Of a DNA stretch of 36,828 nt, positions 21,454 to 33,252 are shown one piece after another. Source of the DNA: an uncultured Christensenellaceae bacterium (GTDB taxonomy: Bacteria; Bacillota; Clostridia; Christensenellales; Aristaeellaceae); assembly GCA_905234985.1 (NCBI GenBank), contig CAJOJQ010000036.1:1-36828 (forward strand). Direction: 5' to 3'. Under the pieces are notes generated by a model, which saw only the letters and a program-made list of their open reading frames with translations, did no database searches and was not told the origin of the DNA. The stretch's first letter is position 1. Each line of letters opens with the position of its first letter. The translations under genes and the position numbers were made by a program.

Positions 21454-23082
21454 TCAGTTGTTCAGCCAGTCCAGGCTGTCGGGATAAGTATAAATCAGGC
21501 CGTTTTCCTTGCAGTACTGGAGCGCGTAGCTGTCCCGGCCAACCGTGAGCGTCAGGCTGGAACACCTGTAAAACGCCTCATCCCCAATGGTCGTGACGCT
21601 GTCGGGAATGGAGACGGAAGTCAGGCTGGAACAGCGGGAAAACGCATAATTCCCAATGGCCGTGACGCTGTCGGGAATGGAGACGGAAGTCAGGCTGGAA
21701 CAAGAGGAAAACGCACCATCCCCAATGGCCGTGACGCTGTCGGGGATGGAGACGGAAGTCAGGCTGGAACACCTGGAAAACGCCCGATCCCCAATGGTCG
21801 TGACGCTGTCGGGAATGGAGACGGAAGTCAGGCTGGAACAGCCGGAAAACGCATCATCCCCAATGGCCGTGACGCTGTCGGGAATGGAGACGGAAGTCAG
21901 GCTGGAACAATTGTAAAACGCATCATCCCCAATGGCCGTGACGCTGTCGGGGATGGAGACGGAAGTCAGGCTGGAACACCCGACAAACGCCCTATTCCCA
22001 ATGGCCGTGACGCTGTCGGGGATGGAAACGGAAGTCAGGCTGGAACAACTGGAAAACGCAGCATACCCAATGGCCGTGACGCTGTCGGGGATGGAAACGG
22101 AAGTCAGGCTGGAACACTCGTAAAACGCAGCATCCCCAATGGCCGTGACGCTGTCGGGAATGGAGACGGAAGTCAGGCTGGAACACCCGAAAAACGCATA
22201 ATCCCCAATGATTTGAATACCGGATGGAATCTGATAGGCTGTTCCCTGCTTTCCCGCTGGATAACAAACCAGCCGTTTATCCTGCTTGGAAAAGAGAACG
22301 CCGTCGATGACCGCCAGGGAGGGATGATCGGGAGAAACGACGATTTTTGTGAGATTTTCGCAATATGCGAAAGGATTGACGCCAATCTCTGTGACGCTGT
22401 TGGGAATGGAAACGGAAGTCAGTCTGGAACAAGAGTAAAACGCATAATTTCCAATGGCTGTGACGCTGTCGGGAAGGGAGACGGAAGTCAGGCTGGAACA
22501 AAAGGAAAACGCATCATCCCCAATGGCCGTGACGCTGTCGGGAATGGAAACGGAAGTCAGGCTGGAACACTCGTAAAACGCAGCATCCCCAATGGCCGTG
22601 ACGCTGTCGGGAATGGAGACGGATGTCAGGCTGGAACACCCGTAAAACGCACCTTCCCCAATGGCCGTGACGCTGTCGGGAATGGAGACGGAAGTCAGGC
22701 TGGAACACCAGGAAAACGCATTTTTTCCAATGACCGTGACGCTGTCGGGAATGGAGACGGAAGTCAGGCTGGAACACCAGGAAAACGCATTTTTTCCAAT
22801 GACCGTGACGCTGTCGGGAATGGAAACGGAAGTCAGGCTGGAACACCCTTGAAACGCAGAATTTCTAATGGCCGTGACAGGATGCCCGTCCAGTTGATCG
22901 GGGATGGTGAGGCTTTCAGCCTTTCCGCTGTACTTCGTGATTTCTGCCGCGCCGTTTTCCAGCAGGATATATTCATAATCTCCACTGGTAAAGGTTTCCG
23001 GTTCCGTTTCCTCGGCGCAGACAGTCAGGCACAGGGCCAGAAGCAGCAGGGCGAGGGCAATGATGGTAAGCGTCCGTTTCAT
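21454..23082 (-). CDS. Secreted BspA-type leucine-rich-repeat protein
   Basis: 542 residues. Signal peptide (TIIALALLLLALCLTVCAEE), a short N-domain (YEYILLENGAAEITKYSGKA), then about 18 LRR_5/TpLRR units of 23 residues of the form AFxxCSSLTSVSIPDSVTAIG. A linker with non-repeat sequence (VVSPDHPSLAVIDGVLFSK) breaks the array after unit 8. Such proteins in gut bacteria and parasites mediate adhesion. No LPxTG, SLH or other anchor is visible, so it may be released. Repeat units are almost identical at DNA level, indicating recent expansion or gene conversion. AAAAGGAGGATTCCCCC precedes ATG 23082. Confidence 0.88.
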   Translation of the reverse strand: MKRTLTIIALALLLLALCLTVCAEETEPETFTSGDYEYILLENGAAEITKYSGKAESLTIPDQLDGHPVTAIRNSAFQGCSSLTSVSIPDSVTVIGKNAFSWCSSLTSVSIPDSVTVIGKNAFSWCSSLTSVSIPDSVTAIGEGAFYGCSSLTSVSIPDSVTAIGDAAFYECSSLTSVSIPDSVTAIGDDAFSFCSSLTSVSLPDSVTAIGNYAFYSCSRLTSVSIPNSVTEIGVNPFAYCENLTKIVVSPDHPSLAVIDGVLFSKQDKRLVCYPAGKQGTAYQIPSGIQIIGDYAFFGCSSLTSVSIPDSVTAIGDAAFYECSSLTSVSIPDSVTAIGYAAFSSCSSLTSVSIPDSVTAIGNRAFVGCSSLTSVSIPDSVTAIGDDAFYNCSSLTSVSIPDSVTAIGDDAFSGCSSLTSVSIPDSVTTIGDRAFSRCSSLTSVSIPDSVTAIGDGAFSSCSSLTSVSIPDSVTAIGNYAFSRCSSLTSVSIPDSVTTIGDEAFYRCSSLTLTVGRDSYALQYCKENGLIYTYPDSLDWLNN

Positions 23083-23118
23083 GGGGGAATCCTCCTTTTT
23101 GCTGATAATCCAAAATCC

Positions 23119-23140
23119 GCCTTCCCCATTTGGGGAAGGC
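23119..23140 (-). terminator. Probable gyrA terminator
   Basis: Minus strand GCCTTCCCC-AAAT-GGGGAAGGC followed by GGATTTTGG. The T-run is short and offset, so termination may be partial and allow readthrough into the LRR gene. Confidence 0.6.
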
Positions 23141-23148
23141 AGGATGCG

Positions 23149-25671
<2,523 letters not shown>

Positions 25672-25697
25672 GGAGGGTACTTCCTTTCAGGCGTGGT

Positions 25698-27197
25698 TCA
25701 TTTAAGCATGGGCGCGGCCAGCTCGTCCGCCGAACGGGAATAGATCACCTGGGCGTTCACGCTGACAAAGCCGTCCCCTGCGGGATAATAGGTGATCAGC
25801 AGGGCGTACAGGCCGCCGTAATACGTCACGGCGTAATAAGGGCCGTCCAGCGCTTCTTCACGGAGATAAAAGCCCGTCACCTGGATGGCGTCGGAAATGC
25901 CGCTGAACATTTTATCCTCTTCGTTGAAATTCAGAACCTTGGGCGCGCAGTGGTAGAGATCGCGTTCAGGGTCTTCTTCAACGAACCAGATTTTCTTCTT
26001 TTCCGGCTGGGGAGCGCTGGCGCTGCCCTCGCCATTGTCCAAGTCCCAATCGTCCCAGTCCAAGGTCAGATCCCAATCGCCGTCCGTTCCGGCGCTCTCC
26101 ACGCCGTCCAGACCGTCGTCCCAATCCAAATCCCAATAGTCCGCGTCGCCGCCGGTCTCGGCGCTGTCGCTGGGGTTCAGACTGGAATCGTCTTCAAATT
26201 CCGAATCGTCGCTGAATTCCAGGTCGGCGTCGTCGTCGGTATCCGGCGTGAGCTTGCCCGCCTGGAGATCGGCCAGTGTCTGCGCCGCCTGGATGGCGTT
26301 GGCTTCCGCCTTAAAGGCTTCTTCCGCCGCTTTGGAGGCTTTGTCCGCCGCGGCGACCGCCGCCTCGATTCTTGCGGCGGCTTCCTCCGCCGCCAATTCC
26401 GCCGGGGTCTTTTCCTTTTTCTCGGCGTTCTCGGCGTTTTCAGCGGCGTTCCCCGTTTCCGCCGTTTCCTCGGCTTCTTCCGCGGCGGCTTTGGCAGCTT
26501 CCTCCGCCGCTTTTTTGGCGTCCTTTACCGCTTTACTGGTTTTTTCCGCCGCTTTGGCGGCTTCCTTGGCCGCCAGGAAGGCTTCGCCCTTTTCCAGCTC
26601 TCGGACCGCTTGGGCGGCTGCTTCCGCCGCTTTGAAAGCGTCCTCCGCCGCCTGGGCGATTTCCTTCGCGGGCTGAACGGCTTCCCCCTCGGCTGCCTGG
26701 GCGGCTGCTTCCGCCGCCTTAAAGGCTTCCTCCGCCGCTTTCACGGCTTCCTCCGTCGTTTTTAAAACGGCCTCTTCCGCGTTGGCTAATTTGACGATGG
26801 CCAGCTCGTTGACCAGCTCCGCCGAACGAAGCGCCGCCCGAATGGCTTTGGCTTCTTCCTCCGCCTTGAGCGCCGCCTGCCAAGCCTCGATCATTTTATC
26901 GGGCAGCAGCTGATCGGCGCGCACGAAGGTCACGGCCGTGGGCTGGGTGTAATCCTGCAAGCGCAGGGGAGCTAAGGCATCCAGCATTTCCTGCTCCGGC
27001 ACGTTGGCGGCGGACAGCAGGAAGGAATGCCAGGTGCAGTCCAGGCCCCACTGGAAGCGCTCCGCCACGGTCAGGCTGTTTTCATACAGCCAGGCGTAAT
27101 CGGCGTCACTTTCCCCGATGACGCGGGGCGTCTCCTCCGCGAAGGCGCAGGGGACAAGCAGGCACAGACAAACGATTATACAAAGAACTCTTTTCAT
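25698..27197 (-). CDS. Secreted Ala/Glu/Lys-rich coiled-coil protein between gyrB and gyrA
   Basis: 499 residues. Signal peptide (VLCIIVCLCLLVPCAFAEE), a small N-domain to about 110, a KAAEEA-type helical repeat region (about 115-310), an acidic stretch with Trp/Asp motifs (YWDLDWDD, LDWDDWDLD; about 325-395), and a C-terminal beta-like domain (YYAVTYYGGLYALLITYYPAG). ATG 27197 follows GGGGGTG; an in-frame GTG lies at 27209. The WD-rich linker resembles that of the solute-binding protein at 10197. No anchor is visible. I do not recognise the family. Confidence 0.75.
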   Translation of the reverse strand: MKRVLCIIVCLCLLVPCAFAEETPRVIGESDADYAWLYENSLTVAERFQWGLDCTWHSFLLSAANVPEQEMLDALAPLRLQDYTQPTAVTFVRADQLLPDKMIEAWQAALKAEEEAKAIRAALRSAELVNELAIVKLANAEEAVLKTTEEAVKAAEEAFKAAEAAAQAAEGEAVQPAKEIAQAAEDAFKAAEAAAQAVRELEKGEAFLAAKEAAKAAEKTSKAVKDAKKAAEEAAKAAAEEAEETAETGNAAENAENAEKKEKTPAELAAEEAAARIEAAVAAADKASKAAEEAFKAEANAIQAAQTLADLQAGKLTPDTDDDADLEFSDDSEFEDDSSLNPSDSAETGGDADYWDLDWDDGLDGVESAGTDGDWDLTLDWDDWDLDNGEGSASAPQPEKKKIWFVEEDPERDLYHCAPKVLNFNEEDKMFSGISDAIQVTGFYLREEALDGPYYAVTYYGGLYALLITYYPAGDGFVSVNAQVIYSRSADELAAPMLK

Positions 27198-27242
27198 TCT
27201 CTTAGGCACCCCCTATATGGCTTTCTTGGAAGGGGCCTGGGG

Positions 27243-27273
27243 AAACCATTCTTTGGTCGCCAAAGAATGGTTT
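27243..27273. repeat. Palindromic intergenic repeat, family B copy 3
   Basis: AAACCATTCTTTGG (27243-27256) pairs with CCAAAGAATGGTTT (27260-27273), loop TCG; upstream flank GCTTTCTTGGAAGGGGCCTGGGG. It directly follows the gyrB stop (minus strand) and is inverted relative to the copy at 21364. Confidence 0.7.
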
Positions 27274-27282
27274 CTTTGCCCC

Positions 27283-29415
<2,133 letters not shown>

Positions 29416-29428
29416 TCATTTGGCATAG

Positions 29429-29455
29429 GAAAAGGCCGGACGAAAATGTCCGGCC
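29429..29455 (-). terminator. Terminator of mscL-HAD operon
   Basis: Minus strand GGCCGGAC-ATTTTC-GTCCGGCC followed by TTTTTCC, 24 bases after the HAD gene stop. Confidence 0.88.
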
Positions 29456-29479
29456 AAGAGGATGCGAGAATGATTCTTT

Positions 29480-30109
29480 TCAGCCCGTCAGCGTCTTGCG
29501 CAGGGCGGCCATATCGCTGAACCGCCAGGGAGTATCGTAATCGGGATAGTAGCCCTCGGGGTCAAACAGCGCGCAGGCGATGCCCGCGTTTTTCCCCGCG
29601 TCCAGGTCGATATCCCGGTCGCCAAGCATCACGCACTGGGCGCGATCCAGGCCGTGCTTTTGGATCAGGTAGTTCAGGGCGTCCGGCGCGGGCTTGGGGG
29701 GAAAGCCGTCCCTGCTGTTTACACCGTCGATGAACAGGCCCTCCAGCCCGTCGTATTGCAGCCATTTGGCCGCGCTTGCCCCCCGGTGGGTGTACAGGTA
29801 ATTATACCCGCCGCCGTCGATGACGGCCTGCAGGGTTTCCCTGACGCCGGGATAGGGGCGGATGGATTCGGGGCCTTCCGTTTCGTTGTGCGTGTGGTAA
29901 GCGTCCACAAACACGTCCTTCTCAACGCCCAAGGGCGCGGCGAAGGTGCGGTAGCAAGTGTCCAAAGAACGCTTCACCACGGGGTACACCGCGTCGTAAG
30001 ACGCCGTGACGCCTACGTCCCACAGGGCGGCAACACAGGCGCGGGTGATGCGGCCATAGGTATTGTACAGCGTTCCGTCAAAATCCCAGAAGAAATGACG
30101 GTAGATCAT
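29480..30109 (-). CDS. HAD-superfamily phosphatase (Gph-like)
   Basis: 209 residues. Motif I DFDGTLYNT (nucleophile and acid/base Asp at about 9 and 11), motif II YTHRG (about 106), motif III Lys in FPPKPAPDALNYL, motif IV MLGDRDIDLDAGKNAG. A helical cap (about 15-90) places it in subclass I, the phosphoglycolate phosphatase / beta-phosphoglucomutase type. Substrate cannot be told. Its ATG overlaps the mscL stop. Confidence 0.82.
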   Translation of the reverse strand: MIYRHFFWDFDGTLYNTYGRITRACVAALWDVGVTASYDAVYPVVKRSLDTCYRTFAAPLGVEKDVFVDAYHTHNETEGPESIRPYPGVRETLQAVIDGGGYNYLYTHRGASAAKWLQYDGLEGLFIDGVNSRDGFPPKPAPDALNYLIQKHGLDRAQCVMLGDRDIDLDAGKNAGIACALFDPEGYYPDYDTPWRFSDMAALRKTLTG

Positions 30110-30513
30110 GGCTTGTACTCAGGCAGCACGCTGGTGCAGTGGGGGCAGCGGGTGGCCTTGATGCTCACCGTGGAGCAGCAGAAGGGGCATTCCCGGGTGG
30201 TGGGGGCGGCGGGCGCTTCGGGCTTCTTGGTGATCTTCTTGGCGGCGTTCACGGCCTTGATGATGGCGAACAGTACCAGGGCGGTGAGAATGAATTCCAC
30301 CAGTACGCCCAAGAAACTTAACAGACTTCCCGCAAAGCCCGTGCCGCCAGTTTCCAGCTTGGGCAGGGCATCCAGCAGGGGCTGGAGGAAGATATCAATC
30401 ACAGCGGTGACCACCTTGCCGAACGCCGCGCCGATGATGACGCCGACGGCCAGGTCGATCACATTGCCCTTGAGGGCAAATTCCTTGAATTCCTTGATCA
30501 GCTTCTTGAACAT
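30106..30513 (-). CDS. mscL: MscL mechanosensitive channel with C-terminal zinc ribbon
   Basis: 135 residues. FKEFALKGNVIDLAVGVIIGAAF is the hallmark MscL N-helix and TM1; TM2 is about 66-86 (LSFLGVLVEFILTALVLFAII). After a short AKKITKKPEAP linker come two Cys pairs, CPFC (109-112) and CPHC (123-126), forming a zinc-ribbon-like knuckle where MscL normally ends in a simple helix bundle. The channel opens at high membrane tension to release solutes. The zinc ribbon might sense metal or redox state; that is inference. Overlaps the HAD gene (ATGA). Confidence 0.88.
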   Translation of the reverse strand: MFKKLIKEFKEFALKGNVIDLAVGVIIGAAFGKVVTAVIDIFLQPLLDALPKLETGGTGFAGSLLSFLGVLVEFILTALVLFAIIKAVNAAKKITKKPEAPAAPTTRECPFCCSTVSIKATRCPHCTSVLPEYKP

Positions 30514-30551
30514 GTGTATATCCTTCCTTTCGCAGGTTTTTTCTTGGATAA

Positions 30552-30580
30552 ATTATACCACGAATTTGGAAAAGGAGCAA
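30552..30580 (-). promoter_or_regulatory. Promoter of mscL operon
   Basis: Minus strand TTGCTC (30580-30575), 17-base spacer, TATAAT (30557-30552) with the TG extension (TGGTATAAT). Confidence 0.72.
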
Positions 30581-30613
30581 GAAAAACGCGCGGTTTTTTG
30601 CTGTTTTTTCGGC

Positions 30614-31534
30614 TTAAGCACGGGCCAGCTCCACGGCGATTCTGGAAGCGAGCCGCACGTTGTTCAGCACCAGTTGAATATTGGAGGCCAGGGAGTCGCC
30701 TCCGGTCAGCTCGCACACCCTTGCCAGCAGGAAGGGGGTGATGGCCTTGCCCTTTACGTGCTGTTCGTCCGCTTCTTTCAGCGCCTGATCGATGGCGGCG
30801 TTGATAATGTCGGCGGGCATGGCGTATTCATCCGGAATGGGGTTGGTGATCAGCATGCCGCCGGGATAGTCCATTTCCCGCTGGGCGCGGATGAAGGAAG
30901 CGATTTCGGCGGGGGAATCGGCCCGGTAATCCACGGAAAAACCGCTGTGGGGGGTGTAGAAGGCGGGCAGTTCTTTGGTCTGATAGCCCAGCACCGGCAC
31001 GCCCTTGGTTTCCAGGTATTCCAGGGTGAGGCCCAAATCGAGAATGGACTTGGCCCCGGCGCATATGACCGCCACGGGGGTGTGGGCCAGTTCTTCCAGG
31101 TCGGCGGAAATATCCATGGTGGTTTCCGCGCCCCGGTGTACGCCGCCAATGCCGCCGGTGGCGAAGATTTTGATGCCCGCTAAGGCGGCGATGATCATGG
31201 TAGCCGCCACGGTGGTGGCCCCGTCGGCCTTCTTCGCCACCAGGATGGGCAGGTCGCGTCGGCTGGCCTTGGTCACCTTCGTGCCTTCCCGGCCTAAGTA
31301 GTCGATTTCTTCTTCCGTCAGTCCGGCGCACAGCTTGCCGCCGATGACGGCGATGGTGGCGGGTTCCGCCCCGCATTCCCGGGCGGCGGCTTCGCAGCGC
31401 AGGGCCGTTTCCACGTTCTGGGGATAGGGCATACCGTGGGAAATGATGGTGCTTTCCAGGGCGATCACGGGACGGCCTTCCCTGAGGGCCGCTTCCACCT
31501 TGGGGGAGAGCTTGATGTGCTGATTCAGGGTCAT
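30614..31534 (-). CDS. psuG: Pseudouridine-5'-phosphate glycosidase
   Basis: 306 residues, full length for PsuG. ALESTIISHGMPYPQN at the N-terminus, GLTEEEIDYL, KASRRDLP, TTVAATMIIAALAGIKIFATGGIGGVHRG and GAKSILDLGLTLEYLET are family signatures; Lys (in VAKASRRDL-type KVTKASRRDL) and the GGIGGVHRG segment form the active site. It cleaves pseudouridine 5'-phosphate to uracil and ribose 5-phosphate. The usual kinase PsuK is not adjacent. AAAGGATTGACAAAG precedes ATG 31534. Confidence 0.93.
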   Translation of the reverse strand: MTLNQHIKLSPKVEAALREGRPVIALESTIISHGMPYPQNVETALRCEAAARECGAEPATIAVIGGKLCAGLTEEEIDYLGREGTKVTKASRRDLPILVAKKADGATTVAATMIIAALAGIKIFATGGIGGVHRGAETTMDISADLEELAHTPVAVICAGAKSILDLGLTLEYLETKGVPVLGYQTKELPAFYTPHSGFSVDYRADSPAEIASFIRAQREMDYPGGMLITNPIPDEYAMPADIINAAIDQALKEADEQHVKGKAITPFLLARVCELTGGDSLASNIQLVLNNVRLASRIAVELARA

Positions 31535-31575
31535 TCTTTGTCAATCCTTTCCTTAATCGGTTTAGCGGTAATATC

Positions 31576-31974
31576 TCATTGTTCAAGCAGAACATACCGG
31601 TCCGGCGTTCCGCTTTCCTGCTCGGTTTCCACGATGGCGAGACGCTCAAAAATCAGCATGGCGGCCATGCCGTTGCCCAGGGCTTTTTCCAATGCCGCCG
31701 GAGCGGGCACGCGCTTGCCGTCCAAGCTTTCATTGTACGCGCAGAGATAGCAGGTTTCTTTGGGAGCATATTGTTCCGCCCATACGCGTATTTGCCCAAT
31801 GCTCAGCGGCCCACAGGCGATGATTTTTTCTTTCATCAGCAGGTCTTCCGCGCCGTGGCAGAAGCGTCCGATGCCCTCCCGCCGTTTTTTTCCGGCCAGC
31901 TCAAACAGCAGCCGTTCCCTCTTTTCCCGGCGGATAAAGCATTGCACAAAGCGCCTTTCTGTTTCTTTTTCCAT
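31576..31974 (-). CDS. Uncharacterised 132-residue protein
   Basis: No recognised domain. N-terminal part is rich in Arg/Lys and Glu (RREKRERLLFELAGKKRRE), then MKEKIIACGPLSIGQIRVWAEQY and a Gly/Ala-rich end. Cytoplasmic, no TM or signal. It starts 18 bases after the Nudix stop and is likely co-transcribed with it. The start has only a weak ribosome site (TTTGGAAA). Confidence 0.65.
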   Translation of the reverse strand: MEKETERRFVQCFIRREKRERLLFELAGKKRREGIGRFCHGAEDLLMKEKIIACGPLSIGQIRVWAEQYAPKETCYLCAYNESLDGKRVPAPAALEKALGNGMAAMLIFERLAIVETEQESGTPDRYVLLEQ

Positions 31975-31992
31975 TTTCCAAATCTCGCGGTG

Positions 31993-32454
31993 TCAATCCA
32001 CCAGCGTCTTTTCCAGCCGTTCATTCAGGATGCACCACAGTTCAAACAGCGTCGTTTTGTTGGAATCCCATTTGAGGCGTCGCTGGGCATCCAGGTATGT
32101 GAGCCACACGCATTCCCGGTGCTCGTGGGAGAGCGTGATTTCCTGTTCGCATTCATAGGCAAAGTGGTATTCCGGCACCACGTAGGTGTCCTTGGGCCAA
32201 TGGGCGCGGGCGTCCTCCCGGAACACGTTGGCTGGAACGGACGACACGGAGGAAAGGCGCGTCAGGTGTTCCGCACGGAAGCCCGTTTCTTCCCAAATCT
32301 CCCGCAGGGCGGCCTGCTCCGGGGTTTCGTCATCTTCTCCGCCGCCGGAAGCAAACTGCCATTCGTCCGGCTCGGTTCGGTGAAATACGCAAAATTCCCA
32401 TGCTTCCCCTTTTTTGCGATAAGGGAGGGCTAAGATTTGAAACGGCGCGCGCAT
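31993..32454 (-). CDS. Nudix hydrolase
   Basis: 153 residues. Nudix box GGGEDDETPEQAALREIWEE then TGF fits GX5EX7REUXEEXGU. WQFASGGGEDD and the downstream ANVFREDARAHW and DSNKTTLFELW resemble the NudB (dihydroneopterin triphosphate diphosphatase) branch, but assignment is tentative. CAGGAGGATTTC fixes ATG 32454; the longer upstream frame is non-coding. Confidence 0.82.
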   Translation of the reverse strand: MRAPFQILALPYRKKGEAWEFCVFHRTEPDEWQFASGGGEDDETPEQAALREIWEETGFRAEHLTRLSSVSSVPANVFREDARAHWPKDTYVVPEYHFAYECEQEITLSHEHRECVWLTYLDAQRRLKWDSNKTTLFELWCILNERLEKTLVD

Positions 32455-32483
32455 GAAATCCTCCTGTTGAGTGATTCTTTCTT

Positions 32484-32512
32484 TTGTGTTACAATCTGAA
32501 TCGCTGTAATAT
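32484..32512 (+). promoter_or_regulatory. Promoter of candidate type I toxin
   Basis: TTGTGT (32484-32489), 17-base spacer, TAATAT (32507-32512), upstream of the 26-codon ORF at 32570. Confidence 0.5.
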
Positions 32513-32569
32513 AGCAGGGCAAACGCCCGGAAGCCGCCCGTTGGAATACAAAAGACGGGGGTGATGCGC

Positions 32570-32650
32570 ATGACAAACGTGGAACTATTCGCGTTGCTGC
32601 TTGCCGTTGCCAGTCTCGCATTAACGATCTACTTCGGAATGAAACATTAA
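32570..32650 (+). CDS. Small hydrophobic peptide, candidate type I toxin (Hol-Tox-like)
   Basis: 26 residues: MTNVELFALLLAVASLALTI then YFGMKH. One TM helix, short charged ends, as in BsrG/TxpA and holin-like type I toxins of Firmicutes. GGGGGTG lies seven bases upstream of ATG 32570; an in-frame ATG is at 32564. A terminator hairpin follows at 32660. On the opposite strand a near-consensus promoter (32742-32770) fires towards it, so an antisense RNA would overlap the toxin mRNA 3' end, the classical arrangement. Confidence 0.65.
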   Translation: MTNVELFALLLAVASLALTIYFGMKH

Positions 32651-32659
32651 TCAATGACG

Positions 32660-32698
32660 AAGCTCCTGGGTAGTGCCAGCTACTCAGGAGCTTTCTTT
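32660..32698 (+). terminator. Terminator of toxin mRNA
   Basis: AAGCTCCTG (32660-32668) with CAGGAGCTT (32685-32693), extended inside by GGTAG/CTACT, loop TGCCAG, then TTCTTT. The stem lies in the region where toxin mRNA and antisense RNA overlap. Confidence 0.75.
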
Positions 32699-32741
32699 GG
32701 TGGGTTTTACCGACCAACGGGGCAACTTCTGTCGCAACTCT

Positions 32742-32770
32742 ATTTTACAGCAGGGGAGGCTGTGTGTCAA
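32742..32770 (-). promoter_or_regulatory. Promoter of putative antitoxin antisense RNA
   Basis: Minus strand TTGACA (32770-32765), 17-base spacer, TAAAAT (32747-32742). No minus-strand ORF begins downstream of it before the toxin region, so its product is likely a small RNA antisense to the toxin mRNA. Confidence 0.65.
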
Positions 32771-32790
32771 GCATCGCCTCCTTTTTCTTT

Positions 32791-33252
32791 TCACAAATGG
32801 CACAGTTCCGGGTCGATAGCCCCCAAGCGGTTGATGTGCAGCACGGCATATTTGCCGTCGTTCACCGCGCCGGGATTCAGGATCAGGATGCCGTTTCGCC
32901 ATTCCATTTTCTGATAGTGGGTGTGGCCGTAGAGGGCGGCGTGGCATTTATTGTCCATGGCCAGTTCCAGCAGATCGTCGGCGCCCTCCCGCACGTGCTG
33001 ATAATGGCCGTGGGTCAGCAGGATTTTGGCGCCGGACAGGGTGGCGAAGCCCAAGGTATCGCTGCGAAAGTGGTCGCAGTTGCCCGCCACCTGGTACACC
33101 GGAGGCAGCTCGGTTTTCAAATCCCGCAAATCCCAGTACCCGTCGCCCAAATGGATGATGGCGTCGATGGGGCCGCCCTGCTCCGCCACGGTCAGGATGG
33201 TACTCAGGCGGCCTACTGCTCCGTGGGAATCGCTCAAAACAACGACGCGCAT
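32791..33252 (-). CDS. YfcE/MJ0936-type metallophosphoesterase
   Basis: 153 residues. All motifs are present: LSDSHG (6-11), HLGDG (about 34-38), GNCD (about 57), LTHGH (about 79-83) and YGHTH (about 108-112). Such enzymes hydrolyse phosphodiesters with two metals. Start codon 33252 shares a base with the stop of rph-rdgB; the trio rph, rdgB (ysnA), ysnB is conserved in Firmicutes, with this gene in the ysnB slot. Physiological substrate unknown. Confidence 0.88.
   Translation of the reverse strand: MRVVVLSDSHGAVGRLSTILTVAEQGGPIDAIIHLGDGYWDLRDLKTELPPVYQVAGNCDHFRSDTLGFATLSGAKILLTHGHYQHVREGADDLLELAMDNKCHAALYGHTHYQKMEWRNGILILNPGAVNDGKYAVLHINRLGAIDPELCHL

Noticed and set aside
21560..22860. CRISPR-like regularly spaced repeats
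   Set aside because: The 69-base periodicity is the coding repeat of the LRR protein with matching frame; no spacers of foreign type and no cas genes.
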